Below, in pieces: positions 48,631 through 63,218 of a stretch of 64,000 nucleotides of DNA (positions are counted from its first letter, which is position 1; each line of letters starts with the position of its first letter). The stretch is from the NCBI GenBank assembly GCA_963971285.1, contig OZ020244.1, forward strand, positions 18,228,001 through 18,292,000, written 5' to 3'. Origin of the DNA: Astropecten irregularis (lineage: Eukaryota > Echinodermata > Asteroidea > Paxillosida > Astropectinidae). The notes beneath the pieces were generated by a model that was not told the DNA's origin, searched no databases, and saw nothing but the letters and a program-made list of their open reading frames with translations. A program made the translations under genes and the position numbers.

Positions 48631-51114
48631 GTAAGTCCATCTTTGTCTTAAATGCCGTGGCAGTTTGGGTGTGAGGGCTGAATGCCTCAAGGTTGAATGA
48701 TCGGTCACTGTTTTTCGTGTAATTCATAAATGACACGCGTACACGCTGAACAAATTACTGATTGTTGAAAGTGGCCGGCATATCCGGTGTGTGTACACGT
48801 AAACCAGTAATAAAATTTGCATGCAACACGGTGTGTATTTTAGATTTGCGTGCGTCATCATTGTTGTACTGTGCATGTGTGGCGCGACGGCGTGCATTAT
48901 GGCGGTTAATCCTTCACAGTTATTGATTGTGTGTGGGTTTCCGTGACGCCAGAGTCAGGTCACCCCTCATTACAATAATCATATTATCATAGGGTCACGG
49001 TAGCCCCGTGGTATAATGTTACAGCCACGTGTTCTGACTGGTGGTCACCGTACCCCCGCTCCATGTATTGTACAGTTACAGCGTACATCCATAGGCCCAC
49101 TACTTTATACTGTAACCAGCTGTTTGTCTTCCACTTAGCCATATATACACTGTACGTATCCAACACGGTGGCCTACCCATGCCAACAAAAGACATCTCCT
49201 TTGTTGTTTGAAAAGTGGAAGTGTCTTTGGTCAGTTCCTTCCTCCATGGTCAGTTGTACCAGTATTTTGGCCAGTGAGTCTGGACATGCTGGATTGGTTG
49301 GCACATGTGTGTAGTCATTTGATTAATAATTGACATCTATTCTAAGACTGGACATACAAATCAACTTGTGTGCCAAGAAGTTTGCTCATCCCATACCAAG
49401 TTGGCACGTGTGATGCGTTTCCATTGATTCAGGCCCAGAGGTCACAAATCTACAAATCTACAATATTTTCTTAAATTCCTCCGTGGAATCATATTTATTT
49501 ATTAATGACATCCAGTTCAACGATGCCGATGCCAGTACAGATAGCTGAGGAAAACAGGCAGGTAGGTGCTTGGGCTTGACCTTAATTAATTTTTTTTTGA
49601 AGAATTTGGCAACAAACAGATTTTGTTTTAGCCAATAAGATTTCCAACTTGAATCTTTCTGATGCCACCAATTGGATGGTTCATTATTGTACATGGTTCT
49701 TTCGGTCAACATCCTGGAGAATTATGATATTGTATGAACACTTCCTGACATCATGTACCAATTAAAATTACTACATGAAAAGCCATGGAGTATTTTATTG
49801 ATCTATGAGTATAATAATCTATTATGTGTATTTGCTTGATTGATTGTGCATGTCACCATGTGCTACAACAATATACCTTAGAGCTACATGTAGGAACAGA
49901 CTAGCAAATTCATGATTACTTAATACTTGTACTGTAGTACTTGTATGACTTGCTGACCGCAACATGTACAGTACTAAAGCTTGAAAATCATCTACCGGTA
50001 CTCTGGCTTCTTGGTAAATTTTAAAATTTGAATACATTATGATGTACACAAAACCTCTTTTCCTACCTCCATGATAAAACTAAATATTATAACACTGTAC
50101 TTCAGGTTGTTACTTTCCAATGTGTCCTTCAAGTTCCTATGCTCCGTGTCTATCCATTGTACATTTATGGTCATGCAGAATGACCCATGTACATTGTACC
50201 ATGTGTTTTGCATCTGTCCTTTATGCTGCTACAGTATTCATACTACATTTATACCTTTAATACTGAAGTCGAAGCTACTGTAGTGTAGGCCTACATATTC
50301 TAGGCCATAATAATCTACAATGTCCTGCAATGTCTACAATAACTGGGTTAACATGTAATATGAAGGTGTACTGATGTACAATGTACAATGTACATTTGTA
50401 CATCCTGTGTCTATTTCTGTGTGTACATAGAATCGTGGATCCATGTTATCAATTGCTTAAATTACATGTAATCATGGAGGTAAATACCTCCATGATGTAA
50501 TTAATTGGAATGCAGTACAATGGCGGGATAATGTTAAAAAGATTTAAAAGTCTAAATTGTTATTTTCATTAAATGCTCTTGTTCTCAACATATTTTCATC
50601 TGAAAAAGTTATTGCTTCAGTTTTTAGAATGTTGAAACGCTGAAAACCTTTCTTGATCATTCACATGATGGAATGTGAATAGCGCCCTCTCTTGATTTCA
50701 GTTGCCACGGACCAGTTTTATCCTTGCAGGCGTCCGTCCGCGTTGAGTCAGAGCAGCATGCATGCAATGTGATGAAGTCAGAGTGAGATACTCAGTCTTA
50801 CAGTACACGTACGTAGTACGTGTAGCATTACACTCTGAGCACATGTATTGTATTTTGGGATGTTTATTCACAAACATGATATTCATGCCTACTCATTGGA
50901 ATTTTATCTGCCCAGTAGGAGTAATACCGAGTCATTGTGATGACTTCTATCATTTCCCTGCTTTGAAAATTTCCATACACATATTCATAACAGTTGAGAT
51001 TTTGTTTATTTAGTGTGTTGTTAGAAAAGGAAACAAAATCACCCATTTTACTATGTACATTTATAGGTTGCAGCATTGTTGCGTGTATCATTGAAACGAT
51101 CCCTGGGGTGTGGC
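48631..51114 (+). other. probable intron, no exon seen
   Basis: Long AT-rich sequence downstream of the 48544 exon. Open frames are short and none has both splice signals and recognisable content. The frequency of TGTACA/ACATGTAC words begins to rise here. Confidence 0.4.
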
Positions 51115-51327
51115 GGTGTGTGCGTGGTTTCATGGCTTCTGACTGCCAAACGAACAAAGATAGTTGACTATTGGGGTCACCACCAACATAGGGCTGGATG
51201 GCTCAGTTGGTAGAGCGCCTGTGCGGTATTTAGGAGGTCGCCGGTTCGAATCCCGCTCCAGTCAATTTTTCTTTGTTCACTTTTCAATGACTTAAAATAA
51301 CTCAGTCAGTTTCCCTTGTGGTTATTT
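51115..51327 (+). repeat. tRNA-derived repeat (copy 2)
   Basis: The cloverleaf at 51192-51263 has GGCTGGA/TCCAGTC acceptor arms, TGGCTCAGTTGGTAGAGC and GGTTCGAATCC. It shares both flanks with copy 1 (1197-1404), for example TGACTGCCAAACGAACAAAG before and CAGTTTCCCTTGTGGTTAT after. It carries the same C at position 33, C-C T-stem mismatch and U-U at the anticodon stem, so a translation role is unlikely. Confidence 0.7.
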
Positions 51328-51780
51328 CACGAATATACATTTATAAATGTTAGAGTATGACATTGGATGTATGATTGATGGCGTATTAGTTGGTTCAATA
51401 AAATGATTTCTAGGTAATGTGAATCCTTGTCCGTAGAGTTGAATATGGGTTTCACTTTTATTCAAACTCTCAATTTCAGGAATTAAATTTAGAAAAACTG
51501 TTAATATCCTGTTCTTTGTACTGTACTTTCAACCAAAGCAACTTACAAAAACTTTTCTTACACATGTACAGTAGGTACAGCTGTTGGCATGGTTGGGTGC
51601 ACACTGCACACGTAGTAGTATCCATACCTTTTGTGTTGGTTCAGTTCTAAGATAAGATTTGGTTAAAATGTAGATTAATGCATTGGTGACAAGGGAAAGA
51701 AGAATTTTGAGTAATGTTTAAGGCATGGATATTAAGTCGTGACATTTAATTGTGCAACTTCCCTGTGAGTAATCTGAACA

Positions 51781-51896
51781 TTTAGGTTATTCAGTTCAAT
51801 TCCAAGAATGTTGATCAACTAGCAATTCATAGGGTATATTTAGGTTATTCAGTTCAATTCCAAGAATGTTGATCAACTAGCAATTCATAGGGTATA
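51781..51896 (+). repeat. perfect 58-bp tandem duplication
   Basis: The block beginning TTTAGGTTATTCAGTTCAAT and ending CATAGGGTATAT occurs twice in direct succession (51781-51838, 51839-51896) without a difference. This implies a very recent duplication or an assembly duplication. Confidence 0.85.
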
Positions 51897-52333
51897 TTGT
51901 ACAGTATGATACACACATACACGTACATGCACAGTACACTGTGTGTGGGTGTCCCAGTTTGCTGTCCGTGTCATGAACCCTGTTTTTGGACAAATAGGTT
52001 GACCTGTACAAAACGACAAATAAAGGTTCAGGTGTAGATAACATACTTTATTGTGTGAAATCATAGACTAGTACAATCGTGATATCGATTTTAGTTTGAA
52101 GCCCCTTTTAGAAAAGATTATCAGCCAAAGGCTAGGTTTCATATCAGTGATCCGTATATGGATAGTGTACAATTACTTACTGGGTATATGCACTTTTGAC
52201 ATCAAATAAAAGTACATTCACTCACATTGAAGTGTGGCGCCCAAAACCTATGGAAGTATAGTACATGTATAGTATGCAGGAATACATGATAATGGAATAT
52301 TGTTGTAAATCTGAGTCTTGTTACCGGTACATG

Positions 52334-52818
52334 CATAGATATATATTAAAAAAAACTAGATGAGGCATTGCCTGCTCGTGGATGCATCTTTCACGGCGCC
52401 ATTTGTAAAGGGAATTGTTTCGAATCCGTTTTTATGGAGCACAGTTACGCCGTAGCTATCTTCTTTAGATTGTTTGCTTTGGTAACAGAATTTGTGAACA
52501 GAATGACAGAATGACAAACTGAATGATGGAATTGGCGACCGAAATTACAAAATGGCAAGTAAAATTATGAAATTGGCAAATTAAAATGGAATTACCGACA
52601 AACAATCTAAGCCACCGATTATAGCTACGGCGTTCCATCATTGTTTCTGGAGCACACTGCATCGCGTAACGGCCGGCACCGCGTACCGTGCTTGGCTTGT
52701 GCGAATTTTATAATAAGCACTAATAATTCCCCCCTAAAATGGCCGCGTCCTGCATGACAGATATAGCTCCCATTGGTTTGTGCACGGGTGTGCATCTAGT
52801 TTTGGTTTTTATATAGAT
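52334..52818. mobile_element. TIR element ACTAGATG..CATCTAGT (copy 2)
   Basis: Same architecture as 23636-24168: CATAGATATATATTAAAAAA, then ACTAGATGAGGCATTGCCTG, the TAGCTATCTTCTTTAGATTG inner arm and the GGCCGCGTCCTGCATG block, ending at CATCTAGTTTTGG. It is slightly shorter through internal deletions. Presumably intronic. Confidence 0.75.
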
Positions 52819-53689
52819 GGGTACATGTACATGTACATATGTATTGGATTTGTAACTTATTTCAAGCCTGTTCTATTAAGTGATATTAGTATTACCGTAA
52901 CATTTATGTACATTACTACAAGTCTGTAGAAATGTTTGATTGACATTTGATATTTTACTTTTTTCTGCCCAATATGAATAAACAGGCGTGTAGGATTTCA
53001 GGCTTTCAGTTTCAAACGTTCACATGATCTTGCTTCGAAATTGAAGTTCAGTTTGAAAGCAGAGCTCAATATTTTTGAAGAACAGAAAATTGTATGTAGG
53101 CAACCAAAGTAGGCATACACTATGAAAGGGGGACATTTTGTGTTGATAGGAAAATTTAGACTAGATATTAGTAGGTAAGTTTTGGAGACTTTTCTTTGTC
53201 CCCACCATGCCCATTGCAGTTTCCCCCCCTTAATACCACTTGTGTTTGTGAGACAATTGGTTGTGATGACAATTATTATCCCCCACAGCTACATTAGAGT
53301 GCATTGATGCCCACAGAGTGTGAACGCTACATCTACATGTATAGAACATTTTGTGTGTACACATGTGCCCGGTATTTGTCTCATTCCTCTCTACACCAAT
53401 AGCTAACACTGCACAATATATTACGGTACATTGGAAGAAACAGTTTGGTTTCATTTGATTGTCTGACATTTCTCCCGTACAAATTGTGTTCTTAATGCCG
53501 CCAATTTGAGGAAATGTTTGATGTAATGTACATGTACGATACATAAGTTCATTTGCCGCCTACTCTTAACCCCCTAAGGAGAAACAAAACACCCCAAAAT
53601 AACACAATTAAGGATGAAGGTGGAAGAAGAACTGAAAGCAGATGAGGTATTGATTTTCAGTCTGTCAAAATTCAGTTATCAAGCCTCTC
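52819..53689 (+). other. probable intron, no exon seen
   Basis: No splice-supported open frame and no repeat family shared with other parts of the window, apart from scattered ACATGTAC words. Confidence 0.35.
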
Positions 53690-54100
53690 CCCAGCGGCCC
53701 GCCCACCCCTGCTGTTGAGGCAGGACCGAGATAGTTCAAGAGCCTTCGTATAGCCCGCCCTTCTAGAATATTAATAATTTAAGGTAGGGGGGAGAGCTGG
53801 AGATAGTGGTGAGGATGCTGTTAGGTAGGTATGCGGAGGGAATCACCAGCGCAGTAGGCAAGCAGGAGAGACATGGAGTAGAGAGAGAGAGATTGAGAAG
53901 AGTAGAAGACCTCCTCCCCCGGATTGTGTTCTCGTTTTGAGGAGGCGGGCGAGCTGCCAGATGGCAATGAGAAGAGCCGTGATCGGCTAGTGCACGCCAA
54001 GAAGAGTAGTGTCGTGTGTTTAGAGCGTGTGTAAGTGAATGTGTGCGGTGCTGTGTGCTGTACTTTGTATACAAAACGCAGTGTACAGTTGGCATCCAAC
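53690..54100 (+). promoter_or_regulatory. candidate promoter and 5' UTR of the 54101 exon
   Basis: A locally GC-richer stretch (GGCCCGCCCACC, then a purine-rich GAGAGAGAGAGATTGAGAAG tract, CTCCTCCCCCGG and GAGGCGGGCGAGC) directly precedes an ATG exon. No TATA motif is evident. This is inferred from composition and position only. Confidence 0.35.
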
Positions 54101-54145
54101 ATGCAAAACCAGAGCTCGCCGATGGTGTCCGGCCGTTTTAATCAG
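54101..54145 (+). CDS. candidate alternative first coding exon (15 codons)
   Basis: ATG (context CCAACATGC) opens MQNQSSPMVSGRFNQ, followed by a GTATTG donor. The phase is 0, the same as the exon at 48544, so both could splice to one downstream exon as alternative N-termini. The donor is weaker than consensus, the peptide is short and no family is recognised. Confidence 0.4.
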
Positions 54146-55246
54146 GTATTGTCATGTAATGTTTCACATGCTTTAGGTCTAATTATGTTTATAGTGATCG
54201 CAAGTAATTTAACAATGTACGGGAATGTGTACGTTATCTGAGTATTGAGTAATTATGTAACAGTAATTTCTATTTTTATTACATGTACAATGTATGTGTA
54301 CAATTTACACAACATCCGAGAAACTGTATGGTAAATAAATGTACATTTAATGTTGTGTACCATCCATACGCTATCTTCACTAACTATAATACATGTATGT
54401 GCACTCCCTGTACATGCATACCTTTTGTTACATGTAAATATATTCCTATTTTAGTTGGCCTTGACAATGTTGATTTTAACACATTCGCTCAGTATTTTGA
54501 ATTACTATCAATTGATATTTTGTGGCATACACAGCTACACACACCGACATGTACAACTAATTCTGTACATTTACATGTACATGTATACATGTAGGTCTAC
54601 ATGTAACTTACATACCCGTACATACACTGTACAATAGCCTTAATTAAATTTTACATACATGTACATATGGTCTTTCTCTTACATGTATGTTGAAATATTT
54701 TTGTAGAAATGCATGGTTACTGCTTAAGGATGATTTGATTATAATTTTAATGCACATGCAATACTGGGTCCGTACATTTACTTCACTCAAATGTCAGGTG
54801 AATTTGCACAAATATTCGCAAGAAAGAAAAAAGGTGAATAAATTACATTATATTTGCATTTTGTAGTGGATGGCGTAGAGGTCTCAAGGTTGCCATGTTA
54901 ATTTGTACAATATTTATTAATCAAATCTTCCGTGGGTGGTTAAATGGAATTTCTGTGCATATTTCTTGATATTTGTCTTTTAGTTTTAAACTTAGTTAGC
55001 ACTAAATACGTTTCTCGTCTGTCACTCGGACATGTTCCTCACTGCATTACTTACTGCAGTTGTCAGTGTGTATGTAGTGTTGTCTCGGAATCATTTTAAT
55101 ATAATAAGGGGAGTGTCAGTCAGACGGTCGCCCAGTCATGCAGTTAATTACTCAATCAGTCAGTCACTCAGTCAGGCTCTTTATTTTTTCACCAGAAGTA
55201 ATAAACTGAGCATGCAAACTGCTCATCAAGTTATCAACCACAATAA

Positions 55247-55752
55247 GCCCTTTTCACACTGCAGACTGAGACTGAGAGCCATTCCAAGGGAAATTAATCC
55301 CCAGAAAATACCCGGATATTTTTTTCCCCAAGGCCACCAACACCCCAGCAACCATTCACACTAGACCCATGGTAACTCCCGGGGACACTATTTTCACTAG
55401 TTGCTTTTCCCCTGGGAAAAACGTAAAACCCTGGGGATTTTGGCTTTAACCCTACTCCTGAGCAGGGGTTCAAACATTCCCAGGGGAAAGGCTATTCCCC
55501 GGGGATTTCTTTGGTAGTGAGAAAGGTCCGACCAAAATACCCCGACAATGCCTAGATTGAGCTCTGCCAATTTGCATATATTTCACACAGACCGCGAGAG
55601 GTCGCTGTTCGCCAGATGATATAAGTATAATATGCGATCGTGCAGCTGGAGCCTACGAACTAAAGCACGCGCGCGGTACGACTACGAACGCCTTGACCAA
55701 GGCAAACAATGCCCAACTAGTTCCCCGGGGAATTTGTCTAGTGTGGAAACCA
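55247..55752. mobile_element. TIR element CCCTTTTCACACT, CCCCGGGG-rich
   Basis: The left end is CCCTTTTCACACTGCAG and the right end is the inverse of GTTTCCACACTAGAC. Internal subrepeats resemble CCCGGGGA, CTGGGGATTT and TTCACACTAGACCCATGG, some inverted. No transposase ORF. The right border is approximate. Confidence 0.5.
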
Positions 55753-58700
55753 GAAGGAGTTAGGGGGGCCTAACATTTTGATCCTAGTAGGATCTTTCTC
55801 AAAGGCTAAATTATTATTTTGTTCAGTCAGACACGACATGTGTGTACCCTTACGTAATGACTTGAAATTAGACAGTGATCAAGGACATTGAACTCCTTGA
55901 AATAATATTTAAAATAAGGGCTTAGAAGCCAGCACAATATCACTATTAAATTTGCAGATTTAGAGGGAAGTTTGTCTGAGGGAGAAAAAAAATGAAACAA
56001 AATTCATTCTGCTCTCTTTGAACTACACCCCAGAGTGACCTACATGTACATTGTGACTGTTTAATCTCTTGTGTACATTTGTAATTATTCCCATCGAAAA
56101 AAAGATAAATGTAAAATGATTAAACCGATTCCATTTTTGATTATATAAGTATTTGTATAAATACAGGCATAGTGTTTTCATTGCATTATGTGTGAAATGC
56201 AATGGATGTAGTCTCACAGAAGAGTTAATTGTGGGTTAGAAAAACAATGGAAACCGCCGCAGAGCCCTGCAATTCCTCCGATGTGTTGACTTGGTGCCCC
56301 ATAGTAAGGAGATTATGTGCACACATGCAAAGTCTATGGAAAGTTGGGATGACAGTAGAACAAAGGAATGATCGGTAGATGGCTAGAGGCTCATGTACAT
56401 GTACCCTCTAGCTCTAATTGGCGTAGGTGATGAATGTGCCTGAGTATAATTCCATCTTGGGTCCCAGGGAAAATCTAATTCACCTGACAAAGGGCCATTA
56501 TTGGATATGTATGCATATGGCTAGTAATTTTGAAGGATACATCATGGAGACACATAAAAGAACCTGTGATGTCTGGGTGTGTTCAATTCAATGGACTGAA
56601 TTTTAATGAAATGAATAGTCTATTCATTCACATGAGTTCATGGAAAGGTCACTCATGCTGGTTTTTATAATGACTACTTTCAGGGGGGCTTTTTTGTACA
56701 CGTGCAGATTATAAACGAATATTTGTATCCTTGTGGAGACATTGCTTTGTTCTCGTGTACCGTAAAATGAACACTCTCCGAAGAGCAGAATTGAAATCGC
56801 TCACTTACATGTGTACATGAACCAGAATCACTTTTCTGGGTTGAAATTTCTAGTGAACGTCCCTTAAATATAAAAATTAATATAGTTCTGCTCTTTGCGA
56901 CAGATTAAGTGTACATGTACATGCACCTTTAAAATTCCTCTATTTGAGTTAATTCCAAATATCAGTTTCATGATATCCTTGTGGAGACCAATAGGCTTTT
57001 AGAATTTCCCTGTGTAAACATATTCAACCTATTGTGCTCGGTATCCAAAAGGCAACAGTATATGTGTATGTGTTGTCTTTAAATTGTACTGAGTCTGATG
57101 TACACACATACATGTACATTGTGTGTACATTTATGCTTGCGCACACCGTCTACGGATTGAATTTTAAATTTTGAAACTTTGACATTTGCGTCTCGGCACG
57201 GCGTGATCGACTATATTGCCCGCCTGCTAACTTGAACTCATGCGTGTCTAATATTATGGTATGCACAAATGTACAGATTGCCCGGCAGACTGGCACTGAT
57301 ATGTTTTTTTTTTCAAGTAGACTGTACCTAAGTTCCTCCTCCTTGTAAAGATGATTACCAAATGTTAAGGATGAAAAGGGAAATCTTGAGATTAAATAAT
57401 TCATGATAAAGTAGGGTTCTTATACAGTAGCTGTGAATATTTTCAAATGAGATTTAAAAAGAGAAAAGAAAAAAACAACATTAGTTTCATATTTGGTTAT
57501 GTACAAAGGAGGGAGTAAACGACAAAGATGATTCTTTCTTGTTAAACGTACAGCCAATGACAGAAATTCAGCAATGCCTATCCGGTATTGCTGCCACAAG
57601 TGACTTTCTAGTTTACAGAGGAGATTACATGGTGTCACCACAAACCTACTTCATTTAAAGTACTTCCACCATGCATAGCTTTAAGTCTTATTTATCGTCA
57701 ATGAGAAATAAAATCCAAACATGAACTATGCAAAATAAATTAGCAAAGTCGTTGTGTCCCCCAAAAGAAGTGTGCGTGTGTGTGTGTGGGGGGGGGGTGT
57801 TAAGTACACGGTTTAACTTGAAGGAAGTTCGAAAGTTTGCACTTGTCATCAAAAATGGAAACAATTTACTGGTCATAATAAACCTGTCATAAATACAGCT
57901 TGACATACATGTATGGCAAAGTTATTGGCTGCGACTGAAACATGGTGCTCAAAGTCAAACTTGGCCTCCACGTACATGTCTACAATGCTTACAAAATAGG
58001 CCTACATGCTGTGTTTCAGATGAGGGGAAAATAGGGTGACCCATACAGCAAGTACGGTAAAAAGTGTAGTGTTCCAAAAGGACACACAGGAATCTACATT
58101 GTACGTACCCTCTTCGTTGAAACTTGGCTGCACACAGTATTGTTAGACAGCAAAAGTAAACCAGCTACATACATAAATTGTGTCTCTTTAAGTTTAATGT
58201 CAACATTTATGGCTAAGCTGTCAAAGTGCTTTGTAATAAAATGTAGAAGTGCATGTACGTGCATGATCTTTGGAATACCAAGCCTTCCAATATAGCAGCT
58301 CTGTGGTGATGTATCACGCTTGTACGTGTACATACATACCGTGTATACATACGTGTATATACATGTACGTACATATCCAGTATGTACGTCCCTGTTTAAC
58401 TTGCCCTTTCTCCTCTTCAAGTACATGATGCACATGAACATGGTACACATGTATGTTTGAATTTTTCATGAGCCGGATTCGAGCCAGCCCCGGCTTTTGT
58501 CTAATGTTACCTTCTATACCCAATCAAAGTTTTAAAATTTCCCTGTCCTTCAGAAATGCTTCACATCCTTCTTGTGTGTTCTATACTTCCTGACTCTTCC
58601 TGATTTTGTCTTTCATAAGCCAGTCTGGAAATCGGACACTGTAACCTTTAATCTGTTCACCATGCAGTGAAAGTTCACTTCACTCTTTTGAGTATCGGGC

Positions 58701-61700
58701 GAACGACGAATGCCGCCGGACAGAAATTTGATTTTATTATTTCTTTTATATGGAAATTTCACTGGATCGATTTGGCTCGAAAAGGTCATTCGGTTGTAGC
58801 GAATGCATGTGTGCCCGGTTGGGATCATTGTGCAGGTTGTTGTTGTTGTTGTTGAAGTAGCTACCTGAGAAGCTACGCATAAACTCTGGGACATGCTTGC
58901 CCTGTACGAGGCCGATGAAACCCAATTAAATGGCGGACCTGAGAAGGCACGTGTAAGTCACTTGACTCATGTATAATTTGTTCCCCACTCTTTTAGTTAT
59001 GTAACTATTGAGCATTAATAATGTCATACAAGTGTAACTTCCTACACACTTGCAACAAATACTGATAATATTGTGACTCAGAAATGAATCAAACCTGGCC
59101 TTACTTTTTTTCTGATTTTACTAACTGCAAAGTAGTCAAAGGCAAAAGGACACAGGATGTGACTGCACGGTTTGCAAGGAATTGCAGTTGCTGGAGTACG
59201 TATTGCATTCATGAAAAGAAAAGTTTTACAAAATACAACACACTTTAAAACATACATATTCATGAGAAGATGAAGGTGTCTAAACATCAATCTGAAAAAA
59301 AAGGAAAACGGAAAATCCAAATGATTGCTTGGAGAATGATATCCTAAAAACTTTCATTCAGGATACTGAAGTCTATTCCATGTACATGTACAGTATGTGT
59401 AATATAAGGCAAAGTAAAAAAAAAAACATGTTTAGCGTCCTGCCTTTTTGAAAAAAGGAAGGAGGAGGCCCTTTTTTTTTTTTTTTTTTTTTTTTTCCAA
59501 AATGGCCGCCCGGCCCATTTTATCAAAATAAAATGGCAAGATGGCTGGCAGTTCGTTTTGGGCAATATTATTGTTCTTTCAAATCACCGCTTGGACTAAT
59601 AAGTGAGATAGCTTTCTATTCATGGACAATGAGACGATGTTACACACGGGGCATGTGAGCTCATACACACTATACTAGTCTTGATCGCATCCACACGTAC
59701 GAATAGACCATTTCCACAGCACAGTGATAGTGACGATTGAGTCTATCAACAAAGATTTTATTCATTTTTCAGCGGAAAAAATCACGGAATGTACGTTTTT
59801 TTTCGGATTTTACACAAAAAAAAAAAAAAAAAAACAGCAGGCGGCATCCAAAAAGGAAGCGGGCGGGGACGCTAAACAGGTATTTTTTTTTACTTCGCCT
59901 AATGCTTCTAGTACATGGATCTGCATGCATGTACAGTACTAAGACAAGCACTAGTCTGAGAGTTGAGACTTGGCAGGGACATATGAAAATGAAGTCCTGT
60001 CTAAATGCCAGGCCGGGATTGAGTGCTTGGAGTTGGAGTGTGAATGAGGTGTGCTGAGGGTTTAAATTATCCTGCCCAGGCCATTTTCCATTGGGAGAAG
60101 AGAAATTATGCAGATTGGCCGGACTAAACTAAGCACAGTCTACATTGTACAGCTCAGTGATCCTGTGATGAGGCTACTTGGGCTTGTTGGCCTCCTTGTC
60201 CCTGCTTTTGATGTACAGTGTACACTGTATTTTCCCATCAGTGATTTGCTCCTGGTCTATTTGTAACTCGAAAAAGGAGGAGAACAAGAATATCTTGAGG
60301 CTTAGATACTACATATTCCCTCACTAGACCCATATTGCCCTCGTCTTTGATTCGGGGCAATATGAGACTAGTTTGGAAAATATATCTCCCTCAAGGCCAG
60401 TCAATATTATATAAATATTTTAAAACCATTCTTTAAATTTAAAGTTCTGAGTGTGACATTGTGTCATGCTTGAGTGAGCCCGTAATCTGACAGTGAAGTG
60501 TCATTTGTAAATGACTTCAGACTCTTTATTCGTTTGGCAATTAATTATTTAGAGATGGTTGGACTTACTGCTTACTATAAAGCGATCACTTTCTAGTTAT
60601 CATCTGCTGCAAAGAAGATCAGATTCACTTTCAGTGCACATATTGAAGCTGCAGCACACCGCATCTGGAATTTGGAGGAAAAAAAACAACTAATGAATAA
60701 ATTTATCAATATAGATAAAATGATTTTAAATAAATTTACAAATAGATAAATGATTGAATAAATGGCTCTCGTAAATAGCCTTATAAAGTTCTCGTTAATG
60801 ACGGTCTGATTCCTGTATCTTATACAGGCCATTTGGGGGGCCTTTGATGGAAGCCATAAGAAAATCAAAATTAGGTAAAGGCGATATCTGCAAACTTGAC
60901 CCACATTTTTTGTTCTGGGCAAAGGAAGGTATTACACTGTAGTACAAACAGTGTACAAAATTGGCTGCTAGGCACATCGGTCATGTTGGTGGAAAGTCAT
61001 TCATACTGAGATGTTGGTCTTTACTTTAGGCAACAACTGTTTGGCACGAATCCATTCGGTACTGACTGTTGTTTTGGCATTGGTTCATGACATTCATGTA
61101 CAAACTTGAATGACGTCACATTTTGTGCGCATGACATATTTGACGAATGGACACAATTTGCCAAAAACGACGGAAGAAACAAACTTGTAAGTAGTGAATG
61201 AGCCATGACCCCCTTGCAAAAGAAGTTTTAAAAGGTCTTTTTGTGAGTCATCACATTTCATACAGTACATTCAGGTAGTTGTTAGCAAATGAAAGGTCAG
61301 AAACATTCAAGGGCATGTTAAGACCTACGGCCTACCGGTAGGTAATAACTAACTTCCCCGTTGGCATTACATTACATTATCGGCTCTTGCACATTTAGGT
61401 CAGATTTTGGCTTCGTGTCCATGTATCCATGCACAGCAGAGAGCATTTCTCTTTGACCGAAGACCGGTGCCTGAATTTCAAACAAACAAACAGAATTAGA
61501 CTTACTGTACTGGACGGAAAAGGCCACCTTTAGTGCCATACATGTACATGTACATGTATATTTAAAAAGCAAATTCAGATTTGGAATCACCTTTTGTGTA
61601 TGAAATTGTCTATTTCTTGTCAGGATTTAATACCATACACACTGTATTACCGGTATCATGTACACTATACATGTTCATGTATGCATTTATATGCAGTACC

Positions 61701-63218
61701 ATGGTATGTTTTAGACAGTCAGAGGAAACTATTGCTCAGTTTGTTCGAAAAGAGGACCTTTCTGTCAACATGTACACAATGACAGTATGATATGTCTGTT
61801 TATCCACAGCATCCATCCCCAGCAGATGGTACTTTTCTAACTTCATAACAATAAATTGCACTTATCAGCATGATCCTGCAAGTTTCTAAATTGGGAAAAA
61901 ACAAAACAAATTGCTTGGCTTCCTAAACCGATCCCATACAGATGCACAGAGCTGTGCATTTGCATATAGTTTCACTTCTTCCATCCTGTATGACTTAATA
62001 CACAGGAAACTGGACTTGCGTGTATTGCCGTATTCATTTTGTAATAAAAACAACAAATTTAATTCTCCGCACAATGCATTGTCTGAGTCACAAGTGCAAT
62101 TTATTTTGACATACATGTACTGTAACATACAAAGTGGATTAGTCCTCCCAGCTTTCATGACTCGGAAGTTGTGTAAAAACAAATTAGAATGAGAATTGAA
62201 AATTATTCAATGTCACGTGCATTCATTTGATTGATTTCGACATTTATGTTAAATTGTAAGTTTTATTACTGTCGAGAGCGTTTTGTCATTGATAAGATTC
62301 CAGCTACTGCCCCTCCCCCTTCTGAAGATTAAAAAAAGCAGAGCATGACTAAAGCCGACCAATTACATGTACGTGTTACTTGCTGTAGGAACGATCATAT
62401 TGGCCAGGGCTGTAGATATGAGGTTAAATGCAAGGGACTGTGTTAATTAATGATCAAATTAAAGGCTTGTACATGTGCATGTGCATGAATAGAGACGGAT
62501 ATTTTGTCTGAAGAACCTTTCCTTTACTTCCCAGCAGGATTTGTGGACCGCCAACTGTCTGCTACGGCTGAGTGCACAAGCTTTAATCAGTGAGATAGAT
62601 GAGCCCTGCTTTACATGTATATCCAGATGATAATAATTGGAGGCAAGCTCTGTGCTAGGATGGATGGCTGCCAAGGTTGGATGCCCTGAAAAAAAAGAAG
62701 AAAAAAAAAAAAAAACGGGGGAAGAAGTTCCACAGTGCATACATGTGTTCGTGTGCTCGTTGTGATTGAGAGCTCTTTAATTGGATTCAGGTTTAAAGAT
62801 ACATTTTTCCTGGATTTTCTCGGTGAAAATTTGTTTGTCCTCATGTACAGTACTTTGACAAAAGATGTGAATTTCAGAATTGGCGATTAATGTATCTAGA
62901 CTACAGTATGAAAATGTTGCTGGGTCATCTCTTTCAGTCTTTCTGGGTGTTTAATTGTGAAATGTCCCGTCTGGACGCTATCCTGATTATTAGACTCCTT
63001 GGAAGTTGACTGCTTCTCACCTGAATGTGATTTCTGTATGCCATAAATACGATGTACATAAATACATGTACCGGTACACATGTACTAATACACGTAAGTA
63101 CATGTATGGAGTGTACCGAACAGTGTACACAGTACAGTACCTGTACATGTGTTCAGATGGGTGGGGACAAACGACAAATTGATATGTACTCCACACTTTA
63201 AGTTTATGTACACTTTAG

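Noticed and set aside
58094-58450. 118-codon minus-strand ORF near 58 kb
   Set aside because: Rich in codons from TACATGTACG repeats, with no domain and no splice context.
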